DNA from: Paraburkholderia monticola
GTDB taxonomy: Bacteria; Pseudomonadota; Gammaproteobacteria; Burkholderiales; Burkholderiaceae
Reading direction: 5' to 3'
Length of the DNA stretch: 64,000 bases
Assembly (NCBI RefSeq): GCF_001580545.1
Contig: NZ_LRBG01000039.1
Location: 1 to 64,000 of the forward strand
Both the position numbers and the translations under genes were made by a program. This document shows, piece after piece, positions 49,829-58,393 of the stretch (position 1 is its first letter; each line of letters opens with the position of its first letter). Under the pieces are notes generated by a model that made no database searches, had not been told where the DNA came from, and was given only the letters and a program-made list of their open reading frames with translations.

Positions 49829-51745
49829 ATGAGCCCCGTGTTTGTCATCACCGTCCTGCTGTGGGTGTCGCTTGCCGGTCTCGCGTTCGCGCTCGCGCGC
49901 CGCGCCGCCTACTGGCGCGCAGGCCGCGCGAGCGCCGCGGGCGCGTATGGCTGGACCAATCTACTCGCGATCCCGAAGCGTTACTTCGTCGATCTGCATC
50001 ATGTGGTCGCGCGCGATCCGTATATCGCCCGCACGCACGTCGCCACGGCGGGCGGCGCGCTCGTCGCGATGGCGCTCGTGTTCGTCAACTACGGCCTCGC
50101 GATCTACTCGCCGTGGCTCGACAAGCTGATCTTTCTCGCCGCGCTGGCGATGCTGACCGGCACGGCGTTCGTGTGGCATCGCCGGCATGGCGCGAAGGCC
50201 GTTCCGGCGCGGCTCTCGCGCGGACCATGGGATCAGTTGCCGCTGCTGCTCGGCTCGTTCGCGCTCGGCCTTGCGTTGTTCGTTGCGCTGCCCGCGACGG
50301 CGATGTCCGGCGCGCTCGCCGTGATCGTCGCGCTGCTGATTGCGGCAGGCGCGTTCGCGATGACGTTCGGCGCGGCACGTGGCGGTCCGATGAAACATGC
50401 GGTGGCAGGCTTGCTGCACCTCGCGTTTCATCCGCGTCAGGAGCGCTTTGCCGATTTCACCGCGGCGCGCGACGCAGTGCCGCCCACCGCACTGAAAACA
50501 CCGCAGCTCGATGCGAAGGAGTATGGCGTCGGCCGACCGGTCGAGTTCCGCTGGAACCAGTTGCTGAGCTTCGACGCCTGCGTGCAATGCGGCAAATGCG
50601 AAGCCGCATGCCCCGCCTTCGCGGCCGGTCAGCCGCTCAATCCGAAGAAGCTGATTCAGGATCTGGTGACCGGCATGGTCGGCGGCACCGACGCGTCCTA
50701 CGCAGGCAGCCCCACCCCGGGCATTCCAGTCGGCAAGCACGGGGGCACGCCAGACAAGCCGCTGATTTCGACGCTGATCGAAGCGGACACGCTGTGGTCC
50801 TGCACGACCTGCCGCGCCTGCGTGCAGGAGTGTCCGATGCTGATCGAGCACGTCGACGCGATCGTCGACATGCGCCGCAATCAGACCCTCGTCGAAGGCA
50901 GCGTGCCGGGCAAGGGGCCGGCGACGCTCGCCAATCTGCGCGAAACCGGGAGCCTCAACGGCTACGACATCGGTGCGCGCTACGACTGGGCCGTCGATCT
51001 GCAGGTGCAGGTCGCTCAGCCGGGACGTCGCGTCGATGTGCTTCTGATCGCCGGCGAAGGCGCGTTCGACATGCGCTATCAGCGCACGCTGCGCGCGCTC
51101 GTCAAGGTGCTGAACCGTGCGGGCGTCGACTACGCGGTGCTGGGCGGTGTCGAAACCGATACCGGCGACACCGCGCGGCGGCTCGGCGATGAAGCGACGT
51201 TCCAGCAACTGGCCCGCGCGCTGATCGGCACACTCGCCCAGTACTCGTTCACGCGCATCGTCACGGCCGATCCCCATGTGCTGCATAGCCTGCGTAATGA
51301 ATATCGCGCGCTCGGCGGCTTCTATCAGGTGCAGCATCACACGGCCCTGATCGACGAGCTGATCGCGAGCGGCAAGCTGTCGCCGCGCGCAGGTGCAGCC
51401 ATCACGGAGCGCGGCATCACGTATCACGACCCCTGCTATCTAGGCCGCTACAACGGTGAGACCGAAGCGCCGCGCCGGGTGCTGAAGAGCATCGGCATCA
51501 AGGTGGTCGAGATGGAGCGTCACGGCCTGCGCGGGCGCTGCTGCGGTGGCGGCGGCGGCGCACCTTTGACGGACATTCCCGGCAAACGGCGGATTTCCGA
51601 CATCCGTATCGACGACGCGCGTGCGAGCGGCGCTCAGATCGTCGCGGTGGGCTGCCCGAATTGCACGGCGATGCTCGAAGGCGTCGTGGGACCGCGTCCG
51701 GAAGTGCTGGACGTGGCCGAACTGGTCGCCGCGGCGCTGGAGTAA
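49829..51745 (+). CDS. dgcB: Dimethylglycine catabolism Fe-S membrane subunit
   Basis: 638 aa. About five to six membrane helices in the first 190 residues, then two 4Fe-4S ferredoxin motifs (CVQCGKCEAACPAF and CTTCRACVQECPML), and a C-terminal CCG-domain region with HDPCYLGRYNGE and RGRCCGGGGGAP. This HdrD/GlpC-like plan suits an electron-transfer protein linking DgcA or ETF to the quinone pool. DUF3483-type N-terminus, as in Pseudomonas DgcB. ATG lies 2 nt after the dgcA stop. Confidence 0.93.
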   Translation: MSPVFVITVLLWVSLAGLAFALARRAAYWRAGRASAAGAYGWTNLLAIPKRYFVDLHHVVARDPYIARTHVATAGGALVAMALVFVNYGLAIYSPWLDKLIFLAALAMLTGTAFVWHRRHGAKAVPARLSRGPWDQLPLLLGSFALGLALFVALPATAMSGALAVIVALLIAAGAFAMTFGAARGGPMKHAVAGLLHLAFHPRQERFADFTAARDAVPPTALKTPQLDAKEYGVGRPVEFRWNQLLSFDACVQCGKCEAACPAFAAGQPLNPKKLIQDLVTGMVGGTDASYAGSPTPGIPVGKHGGTPDKPLISTLIEADTLWSCTTCRACVQECPMLIEHVDAIVDMRRNQTLVEGSVPGKGPATLANLRETGSLNGYDIGARYDWAVDLQVQVAQPGRRVDVLLIAGEGAFDMRYQRTLRALVKVLNRAGVDYAVLGGVETDTGDTARRLGDEATFQQLARALIGTLAQYSFTRIVTADPHVLHSLRNEYRALGGFYQVQHHTALIDELIASGKLSPRAGAAITERGITYHDPCYLGRYNGETEAPRRVLKSIGIKVVEMERHGLRGRCCGGGGGAPLTDIPGKRRISDIRIDDARASGAQIVAVGCPNCTAMLEGVVGPRPEVLDVAELVAAALE

Positions 51746-51749
51746 GGCG

Positions 51750-52937
51750 ATGACGAATACGCTCAAACGGATCGACCCGCGCCGCCCATTCACCCTGACG
51801 GCACAGGGACTCAGGCGCATCACGCTCGGCGCGGTTGGCGTGGCGGATGCCGGCGCTGCCGCGCTATCGGGCGCGCGTCACCCCGCGCATCAGGAGCAGC
51901 CGAAGCCACGCCGCACGACGGCCACGCCGCAGCATGTGCTGTTGGTCGCCGCCCATGCGGACCGCGGCGCGCTCGATGAGCACGCGCGCCAGACGCTCGC
52001 CGGCGCCGCGCTGATCGCGGACGCATCCACCGAGGTCGTGCTGCTCGTGTTCGGCGAATTCAGCGGCGATGCCGCCGCGCTCGGCGCCGACAAGCTGATC
52101 GAATTGCCGATGTTCGATCGCCGCACGTACGCGCCCACCGATGAACTGAACGCGTTGGCGGCTTGCGTCGCCGCCTACGCGCCAGCCCACGTCCTGCTAC
52201 CCGACAACGCGACGGGCGATGGCGAACTCGGCCGCCGTTATGCGGCGGCTGTCAATGCAAGCGTCGCGACGCATGTCGTCGAGATCGATGCCGGGCACGT
52301 GTCCACCTATATTCGTGCGAACACGGCGCTCGCGAGTCGGAGGCTGCCCGAGGTCGTGCTGCTCGCGCCGAATGCGGTCGAACCGAACCTGCCGTTCGTC
52401 GGCGCAGGCGAGCGGATCGCGTGGCGCTTCGACCGTGAAGCGCGGGACACGGCCGCGCATCCCCTGATCCGCGATCTCGGCATCGACGAGATCGACGCCG
52501 CGCAAGTCTCACTCGAAGAGGCGGACTTCATCGTGTCGGCCGGCAACGGCGTGCGCGACGTGCCCGCGTTCGAGCGGCTCGCGGCGACTCTCGGCGCGGC
52601 GATCGGCGCGAGCCGGGTCGCCGTCGACGACGGCCGGTTCACCCGCGACAAGCAGATTGGCGCAACCGGCAAGACCGTCGAGGCCAGCGTCTATATCGCG
52701 TTCGGCATCTCCGGCGCGGTGCAGCATCTGCAGGGCATCAAGGATTGCCGTCATGTCATCGCGGTGAATCTCGACGCGAGCGCGCCGATCGCGAAGCGCG
52801 CGAATCTGACCGTGATCGCGGACGCCGAGGCAACCATCGTGGCGCTCAACGAGGCAGCGGCCGCGGCGCGCGGCGCGCGTGCCACCTCGACCGCGCTGCT
52901 GCAGCCGGGCAAGCTCGCCGAAGGAGTGCTCGCATGA
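51750..52937 (+). CDS. etfA: Electron transfer flavoprotein alpha subunit (betaine-locus copy)
   Basis: 395 aa. The C-terminal FAD domain has QIGATGKTVEASVYIAFGIS and GAVQHLQGIKDCRHVIAVN, the ETF-alpha signature. An unusual N-terminal extension of about 60 residues precedes the alpha/beta domain (PQHVLLVAAHADRGALDEHA). Sits directly after dgcB, so it likely accepts electrons from DgcA. Overlaps etfB by ATGA. Confidence 0.93.
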   Translation: MTNTLKRIDPRRPFTLTAQGLRRITLGAVGVADAGAAALSGARHPAHQEQPKPRRTTATPQHVLLVAAHADRGALDEHARQTLAGAALIADASTEVVLLVFGEFSGDAAALGADKLIELPMFDRRTYAPTDELNALAACVAAYAPAHVLLPDNATGDGELGRRYAAAVNASVATHVVEIDAGHVSTYIRANTALASRRLPEVVLLAPNAVEPNLPFVGAGERIAWRFDREARDTAAHPLIRDLGIDEIDAAQVSLEEADFIVSAGNGVRDVPAFERLAATLGAAIGASRVAVDDGRFTRDKQIGATGKTVEASVYIAFGISGAVQHLQGIKDCRHVIAVNLDASAPIAKRANLTVIADAEATIVALNEAAAAARGARATSTALLQPGKLAEGVLA

Positions 52938-53713
52938 AGATCGCCGTGCTGGTTTCAGTCGGACGTCATCCGGTCAGCGGCGTGGCGCGCTACAGCCGCA
53001 ACGACGCCGCCGCGTTGACGTTGGCGCTGTCGCTCGCCAGGACCAACGGCGCGACGCTCGACGTGTTGCACGCGGGCGACCCGTCGAACGCCGCGTTGAA
53101 AGAATACCTGGCGCTCGGCGCGCGCTCGGTCGAAGTACTCGAGATGCCGCCCGAGGCCGATCCGGCGCCGCCACTCGCCGCGCGTTTGCGTGGCTACGAA
53201 CTGGTGCTGACCGGCACGTGTGCCGAAGGCGGCTTCGATAGCGGCATGCTGCCGTACCGCGTCGCGCATGCGCTGGCGGTACCGCTCGTCGGTGCCGCCG
53301 TCGAGCTGGCTCTGCACGATGGTTGCGCGCAGGTGCGGCAGTTCATGCCGAAAGGTGTGCGACGGCGCGTGGAGGTGCGGCTGCCCGCGTTGATCGCCGT
53401 GCATCCGCTCGCGAACGCGGCGACGTCGTACGCGTATGCGCGGCTGCGCGAAGGCACGATCGGGTGCGCCGCAGCGCCGGCCGCAGACGCTGCGCGAGCT
53501 TGCGACGCCGACCGCGCCGCATGGACCATCCGCGCCGCGTCCGCAAAACCGGTGCGACTCGCCGCGGCCGAAAAGCGCTCGGGCCACGCCCGCATGCTGT
53601 CGGCGACGACGACCGAGAGCCGTGGCGGCAGCGTCGTAATTGAAGGGAGTTCCGTCGAAAAAGCACAAGTGATCCTCGCGTATTTGCGCGAGCATCAACT
53701 GGTGGATTACTAG
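52934..53713 (+). CDS. etfB: Electron transfer flavoprotein beta subunit (betaine-locus copy)
   Basis: 259 aa; KIAVLVSVGRHPVSGVARYSRNDAAALTLALSLA start, LVLTGTCAEGGFDSGMLPYRVAHALAVPLVGAA core, C-terminal VEKAQVILAYLREHQLVDY typical of ETF-beta. Diverges from housekeeping ETF-beta, as is usual for pathway copies. It overlaps etfA by 4 nt; 68 bp separate it from gbcA. Confidence 0.92.
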   Translation: MKIAVLVSVGRHPVSGVARYSRNDAAALTLALSLARTNGATLDVLHAGDPSNAALKEYLALGARSVEVLEMPPEADPAPPLAARLRGYELVLTGTCAEGGFDSGMLPYRVAHALAVPLVGAAVELALHDGCAQVRQFMPKGVRRRVEVRLPALIAVHPLANAATSYAYARLREGTIGCAAAPAADAARACDADRAAWTIRAASAKPVRLAAAEKRSGHARMLSATTTESRGGSVVIEGSSVEKAQVILAYLREHQLVDY

Positions 53714-53742
53714 GGTTCGGGCCAGCATGCGACCAGGAGGGC

Positions 53743-53757
53743 CTGGCGCAGCGCCAG
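53743..53757. promoter_or_regulatory. Perfect 15-bp palindrome before gbcA
   Basis: CTGGCGC-A-GCGCCAG, 25 bp before the gbcA ATG in the 68-bp etfB-gbcA gap. It could be an operator or a small intra-operon hairpin. Confidence 0.4.
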
Positions 53758-53781
53758 ACGTGACACGCAACGGAGCACACA

Positions 53782-55068
53782 ATGAAAGTTTCCGCAGACG
53801 TTCGCGCAATGATCGAACGCCGCAAGCAGAATCACACGCTGGAAGCGCCGTTCTATACGAGCGAGGACATCTTCGCGCTCGACATCGACGCGATTTTCCG
53901 GCAGCACTGGATTCAGGTCGCGGTCGATCCCGACGTGCCCGAGCCGGGCGACTACGTGACGGTGGAAATCGGCGACGATTCGATTCTGATCGTGCGCGAC
54001 GACGACATGCGGGTGCGCGCGTTTCATAACGTGTGCCGCCATCGCGGCGCGCGTCTGTGCAATTCAAGCAAGGGCTCGCTCGGCAATATCGTCTGTCCTT
54101 ATCACAGCTGGACCTATAGCCTGAACGGCGAGCTGATGTTCGCCGAGCACATGGGCGAACGGTTCGACCGCTGCAAACACAGTCTGAAAGCGGTGCATGT
54201 CGAGAATCTTGCCGGGCTGATCTTCATTTGCCTCGCGCCGCAGCCGCCCGCCGATTTCGCCGTGATGCGCGCCGCGATGGAGCCGTACCTGTTGCCGCAC
54301 GATCTGGCCGGCTGCAAGATCGCCGCGTCGATCGACCTCATCGAGGAGGGCAACTGGAAGCTCACGATGGAGAACAATCGCGAGTGCTATCACTGCGTCG
54401 CGAACCATCCCGAGCTGACCATCTCGCTGTACGAGTACGGCTTCGGCTATCAGCGCACGCCGGCGAACGAGGAGGGCATGGCCGCGTTCGAGGCGACGGT
54501 CGCACGTCGCACCGCGCAATGGGAGGCGATGCAGTTGCCATCGGCGGAAATCGACCGGCTCGCCGATCTCGTCACTGGATTTCGAACGCAACGTCTGCCG
54601 CTCGATCGCGACGGCGAATCGCAGACACTCGACGCCAGGGTCGCGTCGAAGAAACTGCTCGGCGGCTTCGACTCGCCCGATCTTGGTGGACTGTCGTTCT
54701 GGACCCAGCCGAATTCGTGGCATCACTTCATGAGCGATCACATCGTCACGTTCTCGGTGATTCCGCTCTCGGCCGGCAAGACGCTGGTGCGCACCAAGTG
54801 GCTCGTGCACAAGGACGCGCGCGAGGGCATCGATTACGACGTCGACAACCTGACCGCCGTGTGGCGGGCGACGAACGACCAGGATCGCGCGCTCGTCGAA
54901 TATTCGCAACGCGGCGCGATGAGCAGCGCGTACGAGCCGGGTCCGTACTCGCCGTTCACCGAAGGGCTCGTCGAAAAGTTCTGCGAGTGGTACATCGGCC
55001 GCCTCGCCGATTACGACGCGAACCCGCAGGCGTCACACGGCGAGCGAGTCGTGTCGTTCGTGCGCTGA
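53782..55068 (+). CDS. gbcA: Glycine betaine monooxygenase, Rieske oxygenase subunit
   Basis: 428 aa Rieske non-haem iron oxygenase: Rieske motif CRHRGARLCNSSKGSLGNIV followed by CPYHSW (Cys-x-His ... Cys-x2-His), mononuclear iron site NRECYHCVANHPELT (two His) with a downstream Asp. It demethylates glycine betaine to dimethylglycine and formaldehyde using electrons from GbcB. SIVGL-type alternatives (carnitine CntA, choline-type) are less likely given the linked dgc and sox genes. Confidence 0.95.
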   Translation: MKVSADVRAMIERRKQNHTLEAPFYTSEDIFALDIDAIFRQHWIQVAVDPDVPEPGDYVTVEIGDDSILIVRDDDMRVRAFHNVCRHRGARLCNSSKGSLGNIVCPYHSWTYSLNGELMFAEHMGERFDRCKHSLKAVHVENLAGLIFICLAPQPPADFAVMRAAMEPYLLPHDLAGCKIAASIDLIEEGNWKLTMENNRECYHCVANHPELTISLYEYGFGYQRTPANEEGMAAFEATVARRTAQWEAMQLPSAEIDRLADLVTGFRTQRLPLDRDGESQTLDARVASKKLLGGFDSPDLGGLSFWTQPNSWHHFMSDHIVTFSVIPLSAGKTLVRTKWLVHKDAREGIDYDVDNLTAVWRATNDQDRALVEYSQRGAMSSAYEPGPYSPFTEGLVEKFCEWYIGRLADYDANPQASHGERVVSFVR

Positions 55069-55100
55069 GCGCAACACCGCAACGAGGAGCGGGGACAATC

Positions 55101-56282
55101 ATGATGCGCGATCAAGCCATGTTTCAACCGGGCATCGATCAGACTTCAGCCGAGGCGCCGAGCCGTGTCACGCAGCCGCGCTTCTGGGACGCGCTGCCCG
55201 CGCGCTGGAGCAGCGACGCCGACGACACGCTGGTGTGCTGCCAGGTCCGCAACGAAACGCATGACGTGAAGAGCTTTTTCTTCCGCGCACCATCCGGGCG
55301 CGCGTTCGTGTTCGAGCCGGGGCAGTTCATCACGCTGGAGTTGGAGATAGACGGCGAGTGCATCAATCGCTGCTACACGATCTCGTCGCCGCCCACGCGG
55401 CCGCACACGATTTCGATCACCGTGAAGCGCGTGCCGGGCGGCACGGTGTCCAACTGGCTGCACGACCATCTGCATGCGGGCATGCAAGTGCGCGTGTTGG
55501 GACCGGCCGGCGAATTCACCTGCGCGCGGCACCCGGCGCACAAGTTCCTGTTTTTGTCGGCGGGCTCCGGCATTACACCGTTGATGTCGATGAGCCGCAC
55601 GCATCATGAACTCGGCGAGGACAGCGATATCGTGTTCGTGCATAGCGCGCGCACACCGGACGACATCATCTTCGCGCGCGAACTCGATCTGATCGCGTCG
55701 AATCAGGCGCATTTCCGCACCGCGTTCGTGTGCGAGCGCGTCGGAGCGCGCACCAATTGGCCTGGCGTCACGGGCTTTCTGACGCTGCCACTGCTGAAGC
55801 TGATCGCGCCGGACTTTCTGGAGCGCGAGATTTTTACGTGCGGCCCTGCGCCGTATATGCAGGCCGTTCGCAAACTGCTCGACGAAGGCGGCTTCGATCG
55901 CCGGCACTACCACGAGGAAAGCTTTTCGTTCGAGACCGTCAGCGAGGTGGCCGCGCAGTTGGCCGAGGCGCCTGTCGCTGACGCGCCTCGCGATGCGCCC
56001 ACCCTGGCCGAAACCGCCGCGCGTTTCAAGGTGAGCTTTACGCGCAGTCATCGCGAGATCGAGTGCGGCGGTGGCCAGCATGTGCTCGATGCCGCGAAGC
56101 AGGCGGGACTGCGACTACCCGCGTCGTGTACGCAAGGCATGTGCGGCACCTGCAAGGTGAAGCTCGTGTCGGGCGAAGTGGCGATGAAGCACGCAGGCGG
56201 CATCCGTCAGCGCGAGATCGATCAGGGCATGGTGCTGCTGTGCTGCAGCAAGCCGCTGACCGATCTCGTCGTCGACAAGTGA
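55101..56282 (+). CDS. gbcB: Glycine betaine monooxygenase reductase subunit
   Basis: 393 aa. FAD/NAD(P)H ferredoxin-reductase module (FEPGQFITLELEIDGECINRCYTISSPP; FLFLSAGSGITPLMSM; IFTCGPAPYMQAV) and a C-terminal plant-type 2Fe-2S domain (CTQGMCGTCKVKLVSG ... LLCCSKP; four Cys present). Passes electrons from NAD(P)H to GbcA. 32 nt after gbcA; ATG 55104 is an equally placed alternative start. Confidence 0.95.
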   Translation: MMRDQAMFQPGIDQTSAEAPSRVTQPRFWDALPARWSSDADDTLVCCQVRNETHDVKSFFFRAPSGRAFVFEPGQFITLELEIDGECINRCYTISSPPTRPHTISITVKRVPGGTVSNWLHDHLHAGMQVRVLGPAGEFTCARHPAHKFLFLSAGSGITPLMSMSRTHHELGEDSDIVFVHSARTPDDIIFARELDLIASNQAHFRTAFVCERVGARTNWPGVTGFLTLPLLKLIAPDFLEREIFTCGPAPYMQAVRKLLDEGGFDRRHYHEESFSFETVSEVAAQLAEAPVADAPRDAPTLAETAARFKVSFTRSHREIECGGGQHVLDAAKQAGLRLPASCTQGMCGTCKVKLVSGEVAMKHAGGIRQREIDQGMVLLCCSKPLTDLVVDK

Positions 56283-56324
56283 CACGACGACAACACGGCA
56301 AGCGATGGAGCGAATGTGCGTGGA

Positions 56325-56356
56325 AGTCGCGTGCGGACAATTGCATGTCGCAAAAC
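56325..56356 (+). promoter_or_regulatory. Candidate AraC-type operator upstream of proX
   Basis: AGTCGC at 56325 and TGTCGC at 56346, 21 bp apart, about 100 bp before the proX start. The downstream copy reads TGTCGCAAA, identical over nine bases to the copy before sdaA. Confidence 0.55.
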
Positions 56357-56454
56357 GACGCTACCCGGCAATTCTGGTTGGCGATTCTAACTACACGATG
56401 GGCGGTTCGATGACAAGCGCGTCAATGGGCAATGGGATCAATGGGAGAACGTCG

Positions 56455-57312
56455 ATGAGACTGATCGGAAAGATGGTGGTGGCAAGCGCGTTGGGAGCGA
56501 TGCTGGCGGCGGCCAGTGTAAGCGTGTCGGCCGATTCGAAGCCGACCATCAAGATCGGCTACGTGGAGGGCTGGGACGACAGCGTCGCGACGTCGAACGT
56601 GGCCGCCCAGGTGATCGAAAAACGCCTCGGTTATCAGGTGCAACTGGTGCCGGTCGCGGCCGGCGTGATGTGGCAAGGCGTGGCGCGCGGCGATCTCGAC
56701 GCGACGCTGTCCGCGTGGCTGCCGGTCACGCACGGGGCGTACTGGAACAACTTCAAGGACAAGGTGGTCGACCTCGGGCCGAATTTCACCGATGCGAAGA
56801 TCGGTCTGATCGTGCCGGACAACGCGGACGTGAAGACCGTCGGCGATCTGGAGGCGAAGAAGGCGGAATTCGGCGCCCGCATCGTCGGCATCGATGCCGG
56901 CGCGGGCGTGATGCAGAAAACCAGCGAAGCGATCAAGGCCTACGGGCTCGATTATCAGCTGATGCCGAGCTCCGGCAGCGCGATGACCGCGGAACTCGCG
57001 CGCTCGGAGGCGGCCAGCAAACCGATCATCGTGACGGGTTGGAAGCCCCACTGGATGTTCGCGAAGTACAAGCTGAAATTCCTCGACGATCCGAAGAAGG
57101 TATTTGGCGAAGCGGAGCACGTGGATAGCGTCGTGAATCCCGAGCTCGAGAAAAAAGCGCCGACGGTGGTCGCGTTCCTGAAGAAGTTTCAATGGAAGCC
57201 CGGTGAGATCGATACGGTGATGCTTGCGACCCAGAATGGCGAAAAGCCGACCGCGGCCGCCGATGCATGGATCAGCGCGCATTCGGATCGCGTGGATGGT
57301 TGGGTGAAGTGA
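56455..57312 (+). CDS. proX: Quaternary amine ABC transporter substrate-binding protein
   Basis: 285 aa OpuAC-type binding protein with a signal peptide (cleavage near VSA-D). KIGYVEGWDDSVATSNVAAQVIEKRLGYQVQLV, DLDATLSAWLPVTHGAYW and ITGW-type VTGWKPHWMFAKYKLKFLDDPKKV supply the aromatic (Trp/Tyr) residues that cage the trimethylammonium group. Likely partner of ProVW at 29-31 kb. GGGAG 8 nt before ATG 56455 sets the start; the frame is open further upstream without coding character. Confidence 0.93.
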   Translation: MRLIGKMVVASALGAMLAAASVSVSADSKPTIKIGYVEGWDDSVATSNVAAQVIEKRLGYQVQLVPVAAGVMWQGVARGDLDATLSAWLPVTHGAYWNNFKDKVVDLGPNFTDAKIGLIVPDNADVKTVGDLEAKKAEFGARIVGIDAGAGVMQKTSEAIKAYGLDYQLMPSSGSAMTAELARSEAASKPIIVTGWKPHWMFAKYKLKFLDDPKKVFGEAEHVDSVVNPELEKKAPTVVAFLKKFQWKPGEIDTVMLATQNGEKPTAAADAWISAHSDRVDGWVK

Positions 57313-57340
57313 GTCGGCCAGCCTGAACGCAGCGCGCCAA

Positions 57341-57367
57341 AAAACGCCGCTTGTCAGCGGCGTTTTT
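57341..57367. terminator. Bidirectional rho-independent terminator, proX/purU
   Basis: AAAACGCCGCT / AGCGGCGTTTT 11-bp stem with TGTC loop, A-run on one side and T-run on the other, between convergent genes. Confidence 0.93.
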
Positions 57368-57371
57368 CTGT

Positions 57372-58247
57372 TTACCGCAGCACGACGGTGCGCTCGCCGT
57401 TGATGAATACGCGCCGCTCGACGAACGCCTTCACGGCGCGCGCGAGCGTAATGCATTCGACATCGCGCCCGGTCGTCAGCAGCCTTTCCGGGCCGTACGA
57501 GTGATCGACCCGCTCGACTTCCTGCTCGATGATCGGTCCTTCGTCGAGATCGTCGGTGACGAAATGCGCGGTCGCGCCGATCACTTTGACGCCGCGCGCG
57601 TGGGCCTGATGATAGGGTCTGGCGCCCTTGAAACCGGGCAGAAACGAATGGTGGATATTGATCGCGCGCGCGGCGAGCGCGCGGCTCGTTTCCGCGGACA
57701 GGATCTGCATGTAGCGCGCGAGAATCAGCAGCTCCGCGCCGGACGTGTCGAATAGTTCGAGCAGCCGGGCTTCCTGTTGCGGCTTCGTGTCGGCGGTGAT
57801 CGGCAGATGATGGAATGGCAATCCGTGCTGCCGCGCTAGCGGTTCGAGGTCGCCATGATTCGAGCCGATGCCCACGATGTCCATCTTCAGCTCGCCCATG
57901 CGCCACCGAAACAGCAGATCGGCGAGACAGTGTTCGAGTTTGGACACCATGATCAGGACTTTCGGCCGGCTCGCGAGATCGTGGATGGCCCAAGTCATCC
58001 GGAAGCGCTCCGCGATCGGCGCGAACTCCTGCTTCAGCGTGGCGATCTGCAGCGCGTCGTCGCGTTCGACGTGGTGAAACACGCAGCGCACGAAAAAGCG
58101 TTCGCTGAGCTCGTCGTCGAAGACGGTGAGTTCGTCGACATAGCAACGATGCCGCTCGAGAAAGCCCGCGACGGCGGCGACCTGGCCCGCCGCGCTCGGA
58201 CATGCGAGGGTGAGAACCAGTTGAGCAGGGCGGGAAATGGCGGACAT
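57372..58247 (-). CDS. purU: Formyltetrahydrofolate deformylase
   Basis: 291 aa: N-terminal ACT domain (residues 8-90) and a formyltransferase domain with SNHGDLEPLARQHGLPFHHLP, NIHHSFLPGFKGARPYHQA and IGATAHFVTDDLDEGPIIEQ (catalytic Asn-His-Asp set). It releases formate from 10-formyl-THF, regenerating THF during sarcosine breakdown; a purU copy is a regular member of betaine loci. Ends the pathway cluster. Confidence 0.95.
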   Translation of the reverse strand: MSAISRPAQLVLTLACPSAAGQVAAVAGFLERHRCYVDELTVFDDELSERFFVRCVFHHVERDDALQIATLKQEFAPIAERFRMTWAIHDLASRPKVLIMVSKLEHCLADLLFRWRMGELKMDIVGIGSNHGDLEPLARQHGLPFHHLPITADTKPQQEARLLELFDTSGAELLILARYMQILSAETSRALAARAINIHHSFLPGFKGARPYHQAHARGVKVIGATAHFVTDDLDEGPIIEQEVERVDHSYGPERLLTTGRDVECITLARAVKAFVERRVFINGERTVVLR

Positions 58248-58393
58248 ATCTTCTCCACAGGGACGATCGGGCGATGCCGCGGGACGCGGCGCGCATCGTC
58301 GCAGTAGAGCAAATGGCGTGACCGAGCGGATAGAAGCTAACCGCCGTTGCGCTGGAACGGGAACGCCAGGCGGATCGGCAGGCCCGATCCGTC

